A stretch of 64,000 bases of DNA from Bathymodiolus brooksi. Lineage: Eukaryota; Mollusca; Bivalvia; Mytilida; Modiolidae. This document shows positions 51,468 through 63,662 of the stretch, one piece after another. Below the pieces are notes generated by a model, which saw only the letters and a program-made list of their open reading frames with translations, was not told where the DNA came from and did no database searches. The position numbers were made by a program, and so were the translations under genes. The stretch is from the NCBI GenBank assembly GCA_963680875.1, contig OY804589.1, forward strand, positions 20,418,413 through 20,482,412, given 5' to 3'. Position 1 is the stretch's first letter; the number at the start of each line of letters is the position of its first letter.

Positions 51468-52151
51468 CTGAAATAAGTTCAAAAATTGTTAAGCAGTAAA
51501 TTATAAGTACTATTTACTTACAGAAAAGACAAATGACATTTCAAAAATAAATAAACAACACAATGAGGGAATGACTAAAGAATGTTTTCTCGTGTTTATC
51601 TATGCTGTTATACAGAGGATAAATGGCCCAAGTACGAAAATTAATATTACATGAAAGCTTTAACAAAAGTGTTTTGTCGTTTCTCACCATCTTTTTATAT
51701 TTGAATGAAACGAAATAAACACCTAATTCATAAATAATGCTGTAATGATAGTGACACAAATATATTACACAAGACTTATTTATTTGTTTTTGAGATTTTA
51801 CAAGTATTGTCCTATGTATGTAACAGTGTCCATACATATGTGTGACAATATCTACGCAATTTGCTTTCTCAAAAGAAATTGTTTTAACTGAAAACAAAAT
51901 CGTTTGATAAATGTTCATTTCTTTTGGTTGTAGATGTCCTTTTTGAGGAATTCCCGAATTAACGTCGACAAAAAGAAGCAGAAAATGACATATTGCATTT
52001 TTCGAGATTTTTTTCGACCGCTTTAAGATTCATCTTTCGACCTGTCAACTATATGATAATTCTATCATTCGTATATATGCGTACATAGATGGGATACTTG
52101 TTTATTGTTCTTAGCTCCGCCTTTGATAAGTCATTTTTACTACGAGATAGG
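51468..52151. other. Non-coding stretch upstream of Ig exon A
   Basis: AT-rich sequence without recognised motifs. A long minus-strand open frame (51541-51918) has no domain-like composition and is probably chance. It ends next to the 2.4-kb repeat with 'gagataggtataaac', which resembles the tail of the SINE that precedes the later units. Confidence 0.5.
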
Positions 52152-52572
52152 TATAAACATTTGAATCTACTTTGCAAACTCCGACACGTTACAAAATGTG
52201 AAATCTAAGCTCCGTCAGTAGTCGATTCTATATTTCTATGCTTTTCACGTAGTAAAGAGGCGTAAATTGCCACCCCCTTTCTGATATGTCGTACATACAG
52301 ATCTGACATAATTCTGGAGAGGAGCAGGTTCAAATAACTTTATATATAAATTTATAACTGACTGAAAAGGTGGCAAATTATAGTTATCTTTTGCAAACAC
52401 AAGTAGGCATTAAAACATTAAAGTTGTACATCAGATTCATAGAATGTGATCACATTTGTTCACATATGGAATGCTTATATTAATTGTTAAACACATAGAA
52501 GAAATTTTGCTGCACTTATGATTCTGTGCTGATCAGTCGTGCTGTACTGACACAAGGATCAATGAAAATAAG

Positions 52573-52701
52573 GGTAATAACACAATTACCGAACTCCGAA
52601 CAATCTTACAAAGGCAAAGTCAAAACACATAATTATATAAACAGACAAAATCAGTCAACAACCGGAAAACTGTGAAAACCGTAATGTCCCTGACTTGGTA
52701 C
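52573..52701 (+). mobile_element. Dispersed-repeat insertion in unit copy 1
   Basis: About 129 bp absent from the equivalent position in copies 2 and 3 (near 55125 and 57465), inserted between 'aatgaaaataag' and 'agagtcatc'. It contains 'ccgaactccgaacaatc' and 'gtccctgacttggtac', phrases I associate from memory with an abundant mussel dispersed repeat. No clear target-site duplication was seen. Confidence 0.6.
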
Positions 52702-53541
52702 AGAGTCATCAAATCAGTTCAGCTTTACAAATTAAGATTTGAAAAGCGGTAATTTGATTGACCAAGCAATGGTCATCTGAATGAGAACCTTTATGTCAGC
52801 TACATGATCTTGATGTTAGAACTTTGGGTACAAATTAAAAAAACATTATCAACGTATGATATCATAAGTGTAATTGTATGCCGTTATCTAAAATTACATG
52901 ACGGTTTAAGTTAAAGATTGAAGAAACTATAAGCATTGAACAGCTACGAATTCAAATGAAAGGTTTTAAATAGCTGTACTTGTATATTTTACAAAATTTT
53001 AAGTTACAAATACTTTTCTTTCTAAATAACCACTTACCAGCGTTTGATGAACAAACTTTGAAAACCAGTATTAAAATCAGTTCTGAAACCTTAACACGGA
53101 AGTAGATACCTGTTTACAATTTAAATACTGGTCTACTAGACCGTTCAGTTCCACACAATATATATATATTATATTCAATCGATTATTGTTTTGCCTTTAG
53201 CAAATATTATAACCAGTTTGTTTATTTAATCGTGTCGCGATCAGGTAATACTATCACTCTCTTTTGGTACCTCTTGACGCTTTGTCTCTTTGATTTTGGG
53301 TATATCTAATACACTTTCTTTGTTGCTTTACTCGATCAAATGATAAACTATATATCTGGCTGACACCCTCCCCCCTACCATTTTTGGTTGTTTAAATGTG
53401 TATATTTGTTATTTTGTAATATTTAACATTTGTAACAATATCACTTTACTCAATGCAACTGACACTTGCTTCATGAATTACAGACAAATTATCTACACGG
53501 TTTCATTTTTTCATCTGTCATTACATTTTAATAGAAAAATG

Positions 53542-53632
53542 GGGGCAGTCGTGGTCGTGTGCGTATGCTAGTTGGATTTAGAACTACCTTATTACCACTA
53601 AAGTTGTGAGTTCGAATCCCCCTAATGGCGAG
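53542..53632 (+). mobile_element. Ser/Leu-tRNA-like element, copy 1
   Basis: 'gggcagtcgtggtcgtg' resembles the A-box side of a class II tRNA, and 'gagttcgaatccc' is a good B box about 60 bp later. Stems are not well conserved, so this is more likely a SINE head than a functional tRNA. It is followed by AT-rich sequence and CCCTAA-like units. Confidence 0.6.
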
Positions 53633-54288
53633 GTGTACTCGATACAAAATTATATGACACAATTTTTCAGTGACTTGCAATAGGTCCGTGGTTAAACACC
53701 ATAACCCTTTCCCTAACCCTAATAGAAATAAATTGAATACCGTAAATATATATTCTATGATCCTCTATTCAGAAGGAATATGTTGGCACTTTTTTACTGA
53801 TTTATTTTGTCAGATACTAGTACGCTGACATCTGTCTGATTGGCAACAAATTCAATCATGCTAAACCCTGTGTCGGATGAATCTGAGCTACAATAAAATC
53901 AAGCTACTTTTTGTCATTTGGAATGAAATTTTCATAAACCACAGAGTTGTTCCAAATGATAGCAATGAACATTTGCTATCTCAACAATACTTTAAAAATA
54001 CTATTCCAGTTATTCCCCTTTTGCCAAGTTCTGATGAATTAATAGAAGTCTAGAAAACAAATACGCAAACATGATATAAGTCTTTTCCATATACAATTTG
54101 TGAATGAAATGGGGGTGGGTTGGGGAAGAGAAGAAGTAAGTGACGAGATCTAATTTTAATCAGATAGATTCATCCCCGAAATGGATATATCAATCTCCTG
54201 TTCATTTACATCTGGATTAAAATCCGTTATTTCATTTATTATAAAAGATTTACCAATCTAAATACATTCAAGTCTAATAAAAGTTAAA

Positions 54289-54315
54289 TATATATAGATA
54301 TATATATATATATAT
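54289..54315. repeat. TA microsatellite
   Basis: Alternating TA run with one interruption ('agatata') in unit 1; a shorter version is near 59595-59613 in unit 4. Confidence 0.9.
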
Positions 54316-54429
54316 TTGAAAACGAATTTAAAGAAATTGCTATTATGAAATAGATAATGAATTTTCTGTTTTCCGACATATTCGAACGTAACAAGAAGGT
54401 TAGTTATCATAATAAACAAGCAATACAGA

Positions 54430-54655
54430 GTTACGATGGTGTACTGGTTAGGGTAACTGTATCAAGTGCCGTAGATCTACGGGGGGTACATCGTGTGTTC
54501 GATAGACATGGGGTCAAACTAAAGACTGTAAAAGTGATATAAACACATAGCGTTAAAGAAAAAAGATAAAGACTAGTTGGCTCGGAGTCGGTATAATATG
54601 CCCAATGGAGCGACATATTATACGTACATTGTTGTTCTAATGAGATATCACTATA
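54430..54655 (+). mobile_element. tRNA-derived SINE-like element, copy 1
   Basis: tRNA-like head 'gttacgatggtgtactgg' with a B-box-like 'gtgtgttcgata', then 'caaactaaagactgt', then a tail with 'ggctcggagtcggtataat' and 'gcccaatggagcgacatatt'. The tail resembles SINE tails I remember from bivalves. It is cut at 'cactata', where the next 2.4-kb unit begins. Confidence 0.65.
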
Positions 54656-56993
54656 AACATTTGAATCTACTTTGCAAACTCCGACACGTTAAAAAATGTG
54701 AAAACTAAGCTCCGTCAGAAATCGATTCTATATTTCTATGCTTTTCACGTAGTAAAGAGGCGTAAGTTGCCACCCCTGTCAGATATGTCGTGCATGTAGA
54801 TCTGACATAATTCTGGAGAGCAGCCGGTTCAAATAACTTTATATATAAATTTATAGCTGACTGAAAAGGTGGAAAGTTATTATTATCTTTTGTACACACA
54901 AGTAAACATTAAAACTTTAACGTTGTACATCAGATTCATAGAATGTGATCACATTTGTTCACATATCGAATGTTTATATTAATTGTTAAACACATGGAAG
55001 AAATTTGCTTTGCTTGAAAGGGTTATTATAATTCGATAGTGTTGGTATGCATTTCTGCACACTGCATTTCTTATGCTGTGCAGAGCAATCGTGCCGTACT
55101 GACACATGGATCAATGAAAATTAGAGTCATCAAATCAGTTCAGCTTTACAAATTAAGATTTGAAAAGTAATAATTTGATTGACCAAGCAATGGTCATCTG
55201 AATGAGACCCTTTATGTCAGCTACATGATATTGATGTTAGAACATGGGGTACAAATTAAATAAATATTATCAACGTATGATATCATAAGTGTAATTTTAT
55301 GTCGTTATCTAAAATTACATGACGGTTTAAGTTAAAGATTGAAGAAACTATAAGCATTGAACAGCTACGAATTCAAATGAAAGGTTTGAAAAAGTTGTAC
55401 ATGTATATGGGGATATTCTGTAGGTGTTTATATTACATAATACTTGATAAATTACAAAATTTTAAGCTACAAATACTTTCTTTCTAAATAACCACTTACC
55501 ATCGATTGATGAGCAAACTTTGAAAACCAGCAATAAAATTAGTCCTAATATTTTAATATTTTAGTGAGTTCTGAGATCTTAACACGGAAGTAGATACCTG
55601 TTTGCAATATAAATGTTTTCTACTAGACCGTACTGTTTCACATAATATATATACTATATTCAATTGATTATTTGTTTGTCCTTAAAAAATATTATAACCA
55701 GTTTGTTTATTTAATCGTGTCGCGATCAGGTAATGTTTACGTTTTGTTTCTTTGATGTTGGGTATATCTAATACACTTTCTTTATTGCTTTATTCGGTCA
55801 AATGATTAAACAAAAATATCTGGCTGATACCCTCCCCCCCCCCCTCATTGTTGGTTGTTTTGCTATATTTGTTATTTTGTAATATTTAACATTTATAACA
55901 ATATCACTTTACTCAATGCAACTGACGTTTGCTTCATGAATTACAGACTAATTATCTACATGATTTTATTTTCTCATGTGTCATTACATTTTAATAGAAA
56001 TATAGGGGCAGTCGTGGTCGTGTTCGGATGGTAGTTGGATTTAGAACTACCTTATCACCACTAAAGTTGTGAGTTCGAATCCCTCTAATGGCGAGATGTA
56101 CTCGATACAAAATTATATTCAGTTACTTGCAATAGGTCCTTGCTTAAACACCATAACCCTATCCCTAATCCTAATAGAAATAAATTGAATATCGTAAATA
56201 TATATTCTATGATCTTCTATTGATAAGGAATATGTTGGCACTTTTTTACTGATTTATTTTGTCAGATACTAGTACGCTGACATCTGTCTAATTGACAAAA
56301 AATCCAATCATGTTAAACCCTGTGTCGGACGAATCTCAGCTACAATAAAATCAAGACACTTTTTGTCATTTGGAATGAAATTTTCATAAACCACAAATTT
56401 GTCCCAAATGATAGCCATGAAAATTTGCTAACTCAACAATACTTTAAAAATACGATTCCAGTTATTCCCCTTTTGCCAAGTTCTGATAAATTAATAGAAG
56501 TCTAGAAAATAAATACACAAGCTTGATATAAGTCTTTTCCAGATACCATTTGTGAATGAAATGGGGGTGATCTAATTTTAATAAGATAGATTTATCCCCG
56601 AAATGGATATACCAATGTCCTGCTCATTTACATCTGAATAAAAATCCATTATATATGTTTGAAAACGAACTTAAATAAATTGCTATTATGAAATAGATAA
56701 TGAATTTTCTGTTTTCCGACATATTCGAACGTAACAAGAAGGTTAGATATCATAATAAACAAGCAATACTGAGTTACGATGGCGTAATGGTTAGCGTAAT
56801 CGAATCAAATGCCGTAAATCTACATGGGTATATCGTGTGTTCGATAGACATCGGGTCAAACCAAAGACTATAAAAATGATATAAACACATAGCGGTAAAG
56901 AATAAAGGCAACAACTAGTTGGCTCGGAGTCGGTAAACTGTGCCCAATGGAGCGACATATTCTACGTGCATTGTTGTTCTAATGAGTTATCAC
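54652..56993 (+). repeat. 2.4-kb tandem unit, copy 2
   Basis: 2342 bp, same order of parts as copy 1. It lacks the 52573-52701 insertion and most of the TA microsatellite. It has additional 'ataattcgata' sequence near 55030, shared with copy 3. Confidence 0.9.
56005..56094 (+). mobile_element. Ser/Leu-tRNA-like element, copy 2
   Basis: Same element in unit 2, with 'ggggcagtcgtggtcgtg' and B box 'gagttcgaatccc'. Differs from copy 1 in the D-loop region ('ttcggatggtag' versus 'gcgtatgctag'). Confidence 0.6.
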
Positions 56994-56997
56994 TATA
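56771..56997 (+). mobile_element. tRNA-derived SINE-like element, copy 2
   Basis: Head 'gttacgatggcgtaatgg' with 'ttagcgtaat', and the same tail as copy 1 with 'ggctcggagtcggtaaac'. Also cut at 'cactata' by the start of the next unit. Confidence 0.65.
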
Positions 56998-58507
56998 AAC
57001 ATTTGAATCTACTTTGCAAACTCCGACACGTTAAAAAATGTGAAAACTAAGCTCCGTCAGAAGTCGATTCTATATTTCTATGCTTTTCACATAGTAAAGA
57101 GGCGTAATTTCCACCCGTGTCTGATATGTCATGCATGCAGATCTCACATAAATCCGGAGAGGAGCAGGTTCAAATAACTTTATATATAAATTTATAGCTG
57201 ACTGAAAAGGTGGCCAATTATATTTTGTACACACAAGTAAGCATTAAAACATTAACGTTGTACATCAGATTCATAGAATGTGATCACATTTTTTTATATA
57301 TGGAATGTTTATATTAATTGTTAAACTCATAGAAGAAATGTTGCTTCACTTGGAAGAGTTACTATAATTCGATACACTGTTGGTATTTATTTCTGCATAC
57401 TGCACTTATTATGCTGTGCAGATCAGTCGTACCGTACTGACACATGGATCAATGAAAATTAGAGTCATCAAATCAGTTCAGCTTAAGATTAAGATTTGAA
57501 AAGCGGTAATTTGATAGGCAAGGCAAAGGTCATCTGAATGAGACCCTTTATGTCAGCTACATGATATTGATGTTAGAACATGGGGTACAAATTAAAAAAA
57601 TATTATGAACGTATGATATCTTAAGTGTAATTTCATGCCGTTATCTAAAATTACATGACGGTTTAAGTTAAAGATTGAAGAAACTATAAGCATTGAACAG
57701 CTACGAATTCAAATGAAAGGTTTTAAAAAGTTGTACATGTCTATGGGGATATTCTGTTTGTGTTTATATTACATAGTACTTGATAAATTACAAAATTTTA
57801 AGTTACAAATACTTTCTTTCTAAATTACCACTTCCCAGCGTTTGATGAACAAACTTTGAAAACCAGTAATAAAATTAGTCCTAACATTTTAATATTTTAG
57901 TCAGTTCTGAGACCTTAACACGGAAGTAGATACCTGTTTGCAATTTAAATTGTTGTCTACTAGACCGTACAGTTCCACACAATGTATATACTATATTCAT
58001 TTGATTATTTGTTTGCCCTTAAGAAATATTATAACCAGTTTGTTTATTTAATCGTATCGCGATCAGGTAATGTTTACGTTTTGTTTCTTTGATGTTGGGT
58101 ATATTTAATACACTTTCTTTATTGCTTTACTCGGTCAAATGATTAAACAAAAATATCTGGCTGATACCCTCCCCCCTCTCATTTTTGGTTGCTTAAGTGT
58201 GTATATTTGTTATTTTGTAATATTTAACATTTATAACAATATCACTTTACTCAATGCAACTGACATTTGCTTCATGAATTACAGACTAATTATCTACATG
58301 ATTTATTTTTCTGATCTGTCATTACATTTTAATAGAAAGATAGGGACAGTCGTGGTCGTGATCGTATGGTAGTTGGATTTAGAACTACCTTATTACCACT
58401 AAAGTTGTGAGTTCGAATCCATTATTTCATTTATTATAATATATTTACAAATCTAAATACATTCAAGTCTAATAAAAATTAAATATAGAGATATATATTT
58501 ATATATG
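56994..58507 (+). repeat. 2.4-kb tandem unit, copy 3 (deleted)
   Basis: Follows copy 2 closely to about 58420, then jumps from 'gttcgaatcc' straight to 'attatttcatttatt'. This removes about 600 bp found in copy 1. It ends in an AT-rich microsatellite at about 58500 and has no SINE. Confidence 0.85.
58343..58420 (+). mobile_element. Ser/Leu-tRNA-like element, copy 3 (truncated)
   Basis: Starts 'gggacagtcgtggtcgtg' and is cut right after the B box 'gttcgaatcc' by the deletion in unit 3. Confidence 0.55.
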
Positions 58508-59950
58508 TTAATACTTTCTTTCTAAATAACCACTTACCAGCGTTTGATGAACAAACTTTGAAAACCAGTAATAAAATTAGTCCCAACATTTTAATATTTT
58601 AGACAGTTCTGCGACCTTAACACGGAAGTAGATACCTGTTTTCAATTTAAATTCTTGTCTACTAGACCGTACAGTTCCACACAATATATATACTATATTC
58701 AATTGATTATTTGTTTGACCTTAGAAAATATTATAACCAGTTTGTTTATTTAATCGTGTCGCGATCGGGTAATGTTTACGTTTTGTTTCTTTGATGTTGG
58801 GTATATCTAATACACCCTCTTTCTTGCTTTACTCGGTCAAATGATAAACTATATATCTGGCTGACACCCTCCCTCCCATTTTTGGTTGCTTAAATGTGTA
58901 TATTTGTTATTTTGTAGTATTTAACATGTATAGCAATAATACTTTGCTCAATACAACTGACACTTGCTTCATGAATTACAGACTAATTATCTACACGATT
59001 TCTTTTTTTCATTTGTCATTACATTTTAATTGAAAAATAGGGACAGTCGTGGTCGTGATCATATAGTAGTTGGATTTAGAACTACTTTATTATCACTAAA
59101 GTTGTGAGTTCGAATCCCTCTAATGACGAGGTGTACTCGATACAAAATTATATTTAGTTACTTGCAATTGGTCAGTGGTTAAGCACCATAACCCTATCCC
59201 TAACCCTAATAGAAGTAAATATATATTCTATGATATTCTATTGCGAAGGAATATATTGGCACTTTCTTCCTGATTTATTTTGTCAGATACTAGTACGCTG
59301 ACATCTGTCTGATTGGCAAAAAATCCAATCATAGTTTAACCAGGTGTCGGATGAATCTGAGCTAATACGCCCGCTTGATATAAGTCTTTTCCAGATACAA
59401 TTTGTGAATGAAATGGGGCTGGGGTGGAGAAGAGAAGAAGTACGTGACGAGATCTAATTTTAATCAGATAGATTCATCCCCGAAATGGATATACCAATAT
59501 CCTGTTCATTTAAATCTGGATAAATATCCATTATTTCATTTATTATAATATATTTACAAATTTAAAAACATTCAAGTCTCATAAAAATTTAATAAATATA
59601 GATATATATATATATATTTGAAAACGAACTTAAATAAATTGCTATTATGAAATAGATAATGCATTTTCTGTTGTCCAACATATTCGAACCTAACAAGAAG
59701 GTTAGTTTTCATAATAAACAATCTATACAGAGTTACGATGGTGTAATGATTAGCGTAATCGTATCAAATGCCGTATATCTACGTGGGTAGTTCGTGTGTT
59801 CGATAGACATCGGGTCAAACGAAAGACTATAAAAGTGATATAAACACATAGCGTAAAAGAATGAAGGCAAAGACTAGTTGGCTCTGAGTCGGTATACTGT
59901 TCCAAATGGAGCGATATAATCTACGTGCATTGTTGTTCTAATGAGTTAGC
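58508..59950 (+). repeat. 2.4-kb tandem unit, copy 4 (5' truncated)
   Basis: Begins at 'ctttctttctaaataacc', equivalent to 53019 in copy 1, so about 860 bp of the 5' part is missing. It ends in the SINE, which here continues past the point where the SINEs in copies 1 and 2 are cut. Confidence 0.85.
59039..59128 (+). mobile_element. Ser/Leu-tRNA-like element, copy 4
   Basis: Same element in unit 4; B box 'gagttcgaatccc' is intact, while the A-box side reads 'gtggtcgtgatcatatag'. Confidence 0.55.
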
Positions 59951-60005
59951 ACTATTAAAATCCAACTCTGGTGGACTATTACAAAGCGGACAGCACCATC
60001 TCATA
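59730..60005 (+). mobile_element. tRNA-derived SINE-like element, copy 3 (longest)
   Basis: Same element, but after 'gagttagcactatt' it continues with 'ggtggactattacaaagcgg', the probable natural 3' part. It is therefore the reference for judging that copies 1 and 2 are truncated. Confidence 0.65.
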
Positions 60006-60599
60006 AACAAATTAATATGGTCTTCCCACGATATAGCTGAACTAAATGTCACTTAGAGTTAAACAACATTCACTCATTTACGTCTTTGAAACGATTCAGT
60101 CACAAAATCGGTATATTGGTATAAAAAACCAACTACTTAGAATCAGGGGCGTTTTTTGTTTAAACTTTATTTAATTGTAGCTGCAAGTTTGCTATAAGAG
60201 TTCTTAATTTGTGTTTTATTACTCTTCGTCATTTAATGTTTTTTGTATTTTCATTCATTTGGCTTCAATCCCCACTAATGAGACATAAGTTGCTGAAATC
60301 CGCATATGGTGCAATAATTCAGCGTTTGTATGTTCCGAAATTACTGGGTCAATGTCATTGTTGGTGCATGAACTACATAGCTGCATGATAGCATCATCAG
60401 CCCAGTAACTTGCAATTTTAAGAAATTGTCATCATATTATATTCTATATGAATTGAAAAATTCATTGGATGATTTTGGCCTTATTTTCATGACATTTTGT
60501 GTTTTAATATCCTTAACAATTTGCTACATTTTTGATTTGTTGCATTAACATATAAACTACCTTATATCTTTCCTTTGTATCTATGTAATGTATATAATA
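60006..60599. other. AT-rich stretch without recognised features
   Basis: No ORF of note, no tandem periodicity and no RNA gene seen. It separates the last SINE from the degraded minisatellite. Confidence 0.5.
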
Positions 60600-61660
60600 T
60601 GTATTTGAATTTTACATTATCCACGAAATGGAGCTACCTTACTCCATTCGTTGTACGAAACAGATATCACAAAGTTATCAATACAAATAAACTACTTTAA
60701 ATCTCTCAAACTCGTGGCATATTCATCAGTAGGTTAGCCGTGAAAATTGACTTCTTTACATCTCTCCAGTGAATGGCATAAGCATAAGATTTGCATCCAT
60801 GGAAATAAACTACCTTACGTTTCTTCATTGTATAATATCTATATATATATAGTTTCAGAAGGTTGCCAATGACAATAAACAATCATATGTCTCGCCAGTG
60901 TGAGTTTCGCTATTCATGTAACAAAATGTTGTTAGTGAAAACTTACATCTCTCTAGTGTTTCACATAGGTATCAGAAAATGAAAACAAGCTACTCAAAAT
61001 GATGCCGGTGTGTGATTCGGGTAGCGAAATTGTATTCATGAAAATAAGTTACATTGAATCTGTTCATTGTATCACGTAGGTATCAAAGTGTTATCCGTGA
61101 AAATAAACTACCTTGCATTACTCATGTGTGTGATATTGGTATAAAAGTAATATTCATGAAAATTAGCTACTTGGCAATCCTTTATGACATGCTATAGATA
61201 TAAATCATGATTTCCTTTAATTCTCTTCATTGAAAATAAGCTGCATTATGTCTCCCTAGTCTGTGATATTGATATGAAAGGGTCATCCATGAAAATATGC
61301 TACATGATATTCCTTCATTACATGGTATAAGTATCATAATATTTTCCAAGTGAATATGCTACCTTGCACCTTTTCCTTTTCTGATATAGTCAACAAAGCG
61401 CTATGCATGAAAATAAAATATCCTACAACACCCCCTCCCAGTGTTTCATACATGTACCATTAAAATAAGCTGACTTATATCTCACCAGAATGTGATATTG
61501 GTATGGAACGGTTATTCATGAAAATAAACTACCTTACACCTCTCCAAATTGTGATATAAATATCAAAGTGTTATCTATTAAAATAAGCTACCTTACATCT
61601 TCCAAGCATGTGGCATTGATATCAGAAGGTTGTCCATGAAAACTAAGACAAAAGATGTAA
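60600..61660 (+). repeat. Degenerate minisatellite of about 59 bp
   Basis: Recurrent phrases 'catgaaaataaactacctta', 'catctctccagtgtgtgata' and 'ttggtatcaaagtgttat' recur in the same order every 55-62 bp, for about 18 decayed copies. Copies are much more diverged than those of the 47-bp satellite, so this array is old or no longer homogenised. There is no similarity to the 47-bp monomer beyond AT richness. Confidence 0.75.
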
Positions 61661-63248
61661 CATCTACGTCTCTACTCAATATAGTTAGTAAGTGGAAAGT
61701 GCATAGTTTGTAGGTGGAAGGTTTTTTTTTATTCAGGTATACCTTTCCTATTTGAAGATGCAACCATTTCAGTTCATTCTCGATTTTTTTTAACTGTTCT
61801 TCATCTTATGGATAAATACATACATTGTACATCATTTACAAATTGTATGTTGTTTTTATCTGTTTGAATTGAAATTTAATCTGACCCATATGAGTGCCGA
61901 GTGATTTGTGAGATGGTTGATCATAGCTTTTATTCTGCAGGGAATATAGACAGATGAAAACTTTGAAATAAACAGAACAACTGAGACAGTATAGCTCCTT
62001 AATCTTGTTTGTGTGTGTATGTGTAAGTGTGTATATTTAAATTGTCTAAAGAATCAATAAAACTACACATATACATGAAGTAGGATCTCAAATAAATATC
62101 ATAAGAACCACAACAGATAATAACTTTTCATGTTGTATTTCAGATTGTCTAATTTTTATTGATCTGGGGTCAACATCTACTACTATTACTAATATCGAAA
62201 AAAGATTGCATTTCCAAAACTATCAATGTGTAGTTGTCTTTTCTCTGATATTTCAATAAATCAACAGTCAACGGAGTAATATTTTTTTCTATAAAATCCC
62301 CACTACAATAACGTTCGTGGTTACAATTATATAATATTATACAGTGTTGTAAATATTCTTGCAAAACAAAATTCACACGTTGTTGGATGTAATATGTATC
62401 ATGCCATTCAAATACTAGTTGAGCGAATTTTATCTATTTTTAACACTTGTGTTATTGTGTCAAATTGCAAAATATAAATTGTATGTTCAGATCTTGTTAA
62501 ATCAAAAGACTTCACTATAGAGATAGTGAATTCTTATTTATCAACAGCATTACACATAATTTAATTCAAGCATGTTTTATTGTTATAAAACAACAAAGCG
62601 ATTCGACACCGCTATACAAGATAAAGATGCCTTCTCTATATTACACATGCCTATACAGAACACAATAAGTGTATATATTGCACTGCATGTACGAAGAGAG
62701 GAAGATTTCTAGCTAGCCCTCTAGCCTTCACTTCTTTATTGACTCCTCCAAATAGCGATAAGTCAATATCACTCTGAGGTAGTCTTTGGCTGAATAACAA
62801 AACATATTTCTCATCTTAGAGTTACTCGTCTGTAATATGGTTTTTTTTTATGATTCTTCAGATATTCGTGTCTACGTAAATGACATCATTTTGTCTGTGC
62901 GTCGGTGATTCTACAATAAAGAAGAAGTAATCAATATTTCCAACTATATTAAGTATAATATCAAGAAAATACTTTCATTGTATTGTTGCCAGTATCATTT
63001 CTGTTTTGATGTCTACTTGTGCTAAGGTTTATTATATACATTAGATAAAGAAAACAATTAATCCATTGGCCAATTGTAATATGAGTCACATGATATAATT
63101 TGGACATTTGTTTCTAAAAAAAATTTCTTAATACTGTTGCCCGGTGAATAATTCCTTTATTTACCGGTATGTAACCACCAGCAAGCCTCTGAACGAACAC
63201 GTGTTATATCACACACACAATACGTAAGTACTATAGGCAAACAAAGTA
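61661..63248. other. AT-rich intergenic or intronic stretch
   Basis: No supportable gene. Contains a short GT-rich run near 62008-62034 and chance ORFs only. Confidence 0.5.
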
Positions 63249-63644
63249 ATGGCGGTGTCAAAAATGTGAAACTCCACTAACGTTAACGGTAACACAAATA
63301 GGTCAAGGAGGCGACAACGATATGTTTTGCATAACCTATTGGTTACCGGTAGGGATTTTAACTTTGAGACACCTGAAGCATTTATTGAAGATTTGGGGAA
63401 AGATTACGTTGATGCGAGGAAAAAATCTAACATAAATATACATGTAATAAACAAAGACAGATTAAACGAAAACTTAAAATACTTCATTAGCATAAAATTA
63501 GAACTTATAATTGATCTCTTCGAAGTGTTTAGTTGCTTAAAAGACACACCATCAAATGACTCTGTTTTATCTCTTCAGTATAAGAAAACTGAGAAGGTAT
63601 TTTTCTATATATCGTATATCAATTTTCCAAGAAAATGCGAATAA
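63249..63644 (+). pseudogene. Possible broken coding exon, unknown family
   Basis: An ATG at 63249 lies in a good Kozak-like context (G at -3, G at +4), but the frame meets TGA at 63267 after six codons (MAVSKM). The same frame is then open from 63270 to the stop at 63642. It encodes a basic start ('RSRRRQR') followed by 'GRDFNFETPEAFIEDLGKD' and an Ile/Leu-rich stretch 'IKLELIIDLFEVF'. An AAG|GTATTT donor at 63596/63597 would end an exon before the low-quality C-terminal part. 'tttatctcttcag' at about 63565-63577 could also act as an acceptor. The composition between 63340 and 63590 looks more protein-like than other ORFs here. I do not recognise the family. Pseudogene, a sequencing error at the TGA, or a first exon with an upstream short ORF are all possible. 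Confidence 0.3.
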
Positions 63645-63662
63645 TAAATAAAAGTCAGTAGA

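Larger units (their letters stand above)
52152..54651 (+). repeat. 2.4-kb tandem unit, copy 1
   Basis: Starts 'tataaacatttgaatctact' and runs to the same motif at 54652 (2500 bp). Carries a Ser/Leu-tRNA-like segment, a short CCCTAA-rich stretch, a TA microsatellite and a tRNA-derived SINE at its right end. It has an extra insertion of about 130 bp at 52573-52701 and lacks about 55 bp present in copies 2 and 3. Confidence 0.9.

Noticed and set aside
51541..51918. 125-codon minus-strand ORF upstream of Ig exon A
   Set aside because: Composition typical of translated AT-rich DNA; no signal peptide or domain seen. It could hide an upstream exon but nothing supports it.
53542..53632. Functional tRNA-Ser or tRNA-Leu gene
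   Set aside because: The B box is good but the acceptor and T stems do not pair convincingly, and all copies are embedded in the repeat unit.
54357..54616. Plus- and minus-strand ORFs of 61 codons
   Set aside because: They are translations of the SINE-like element.
58139..58372. 77-codon plus-strand ORF
   Set aside because: Falls in the 2.4-kb repeat and is not kept open in the other units.
62170..62376. 68-codon minus-strand ORF
   Set aside because: No domain features, no splice context, AT-rich intergenic sequence.
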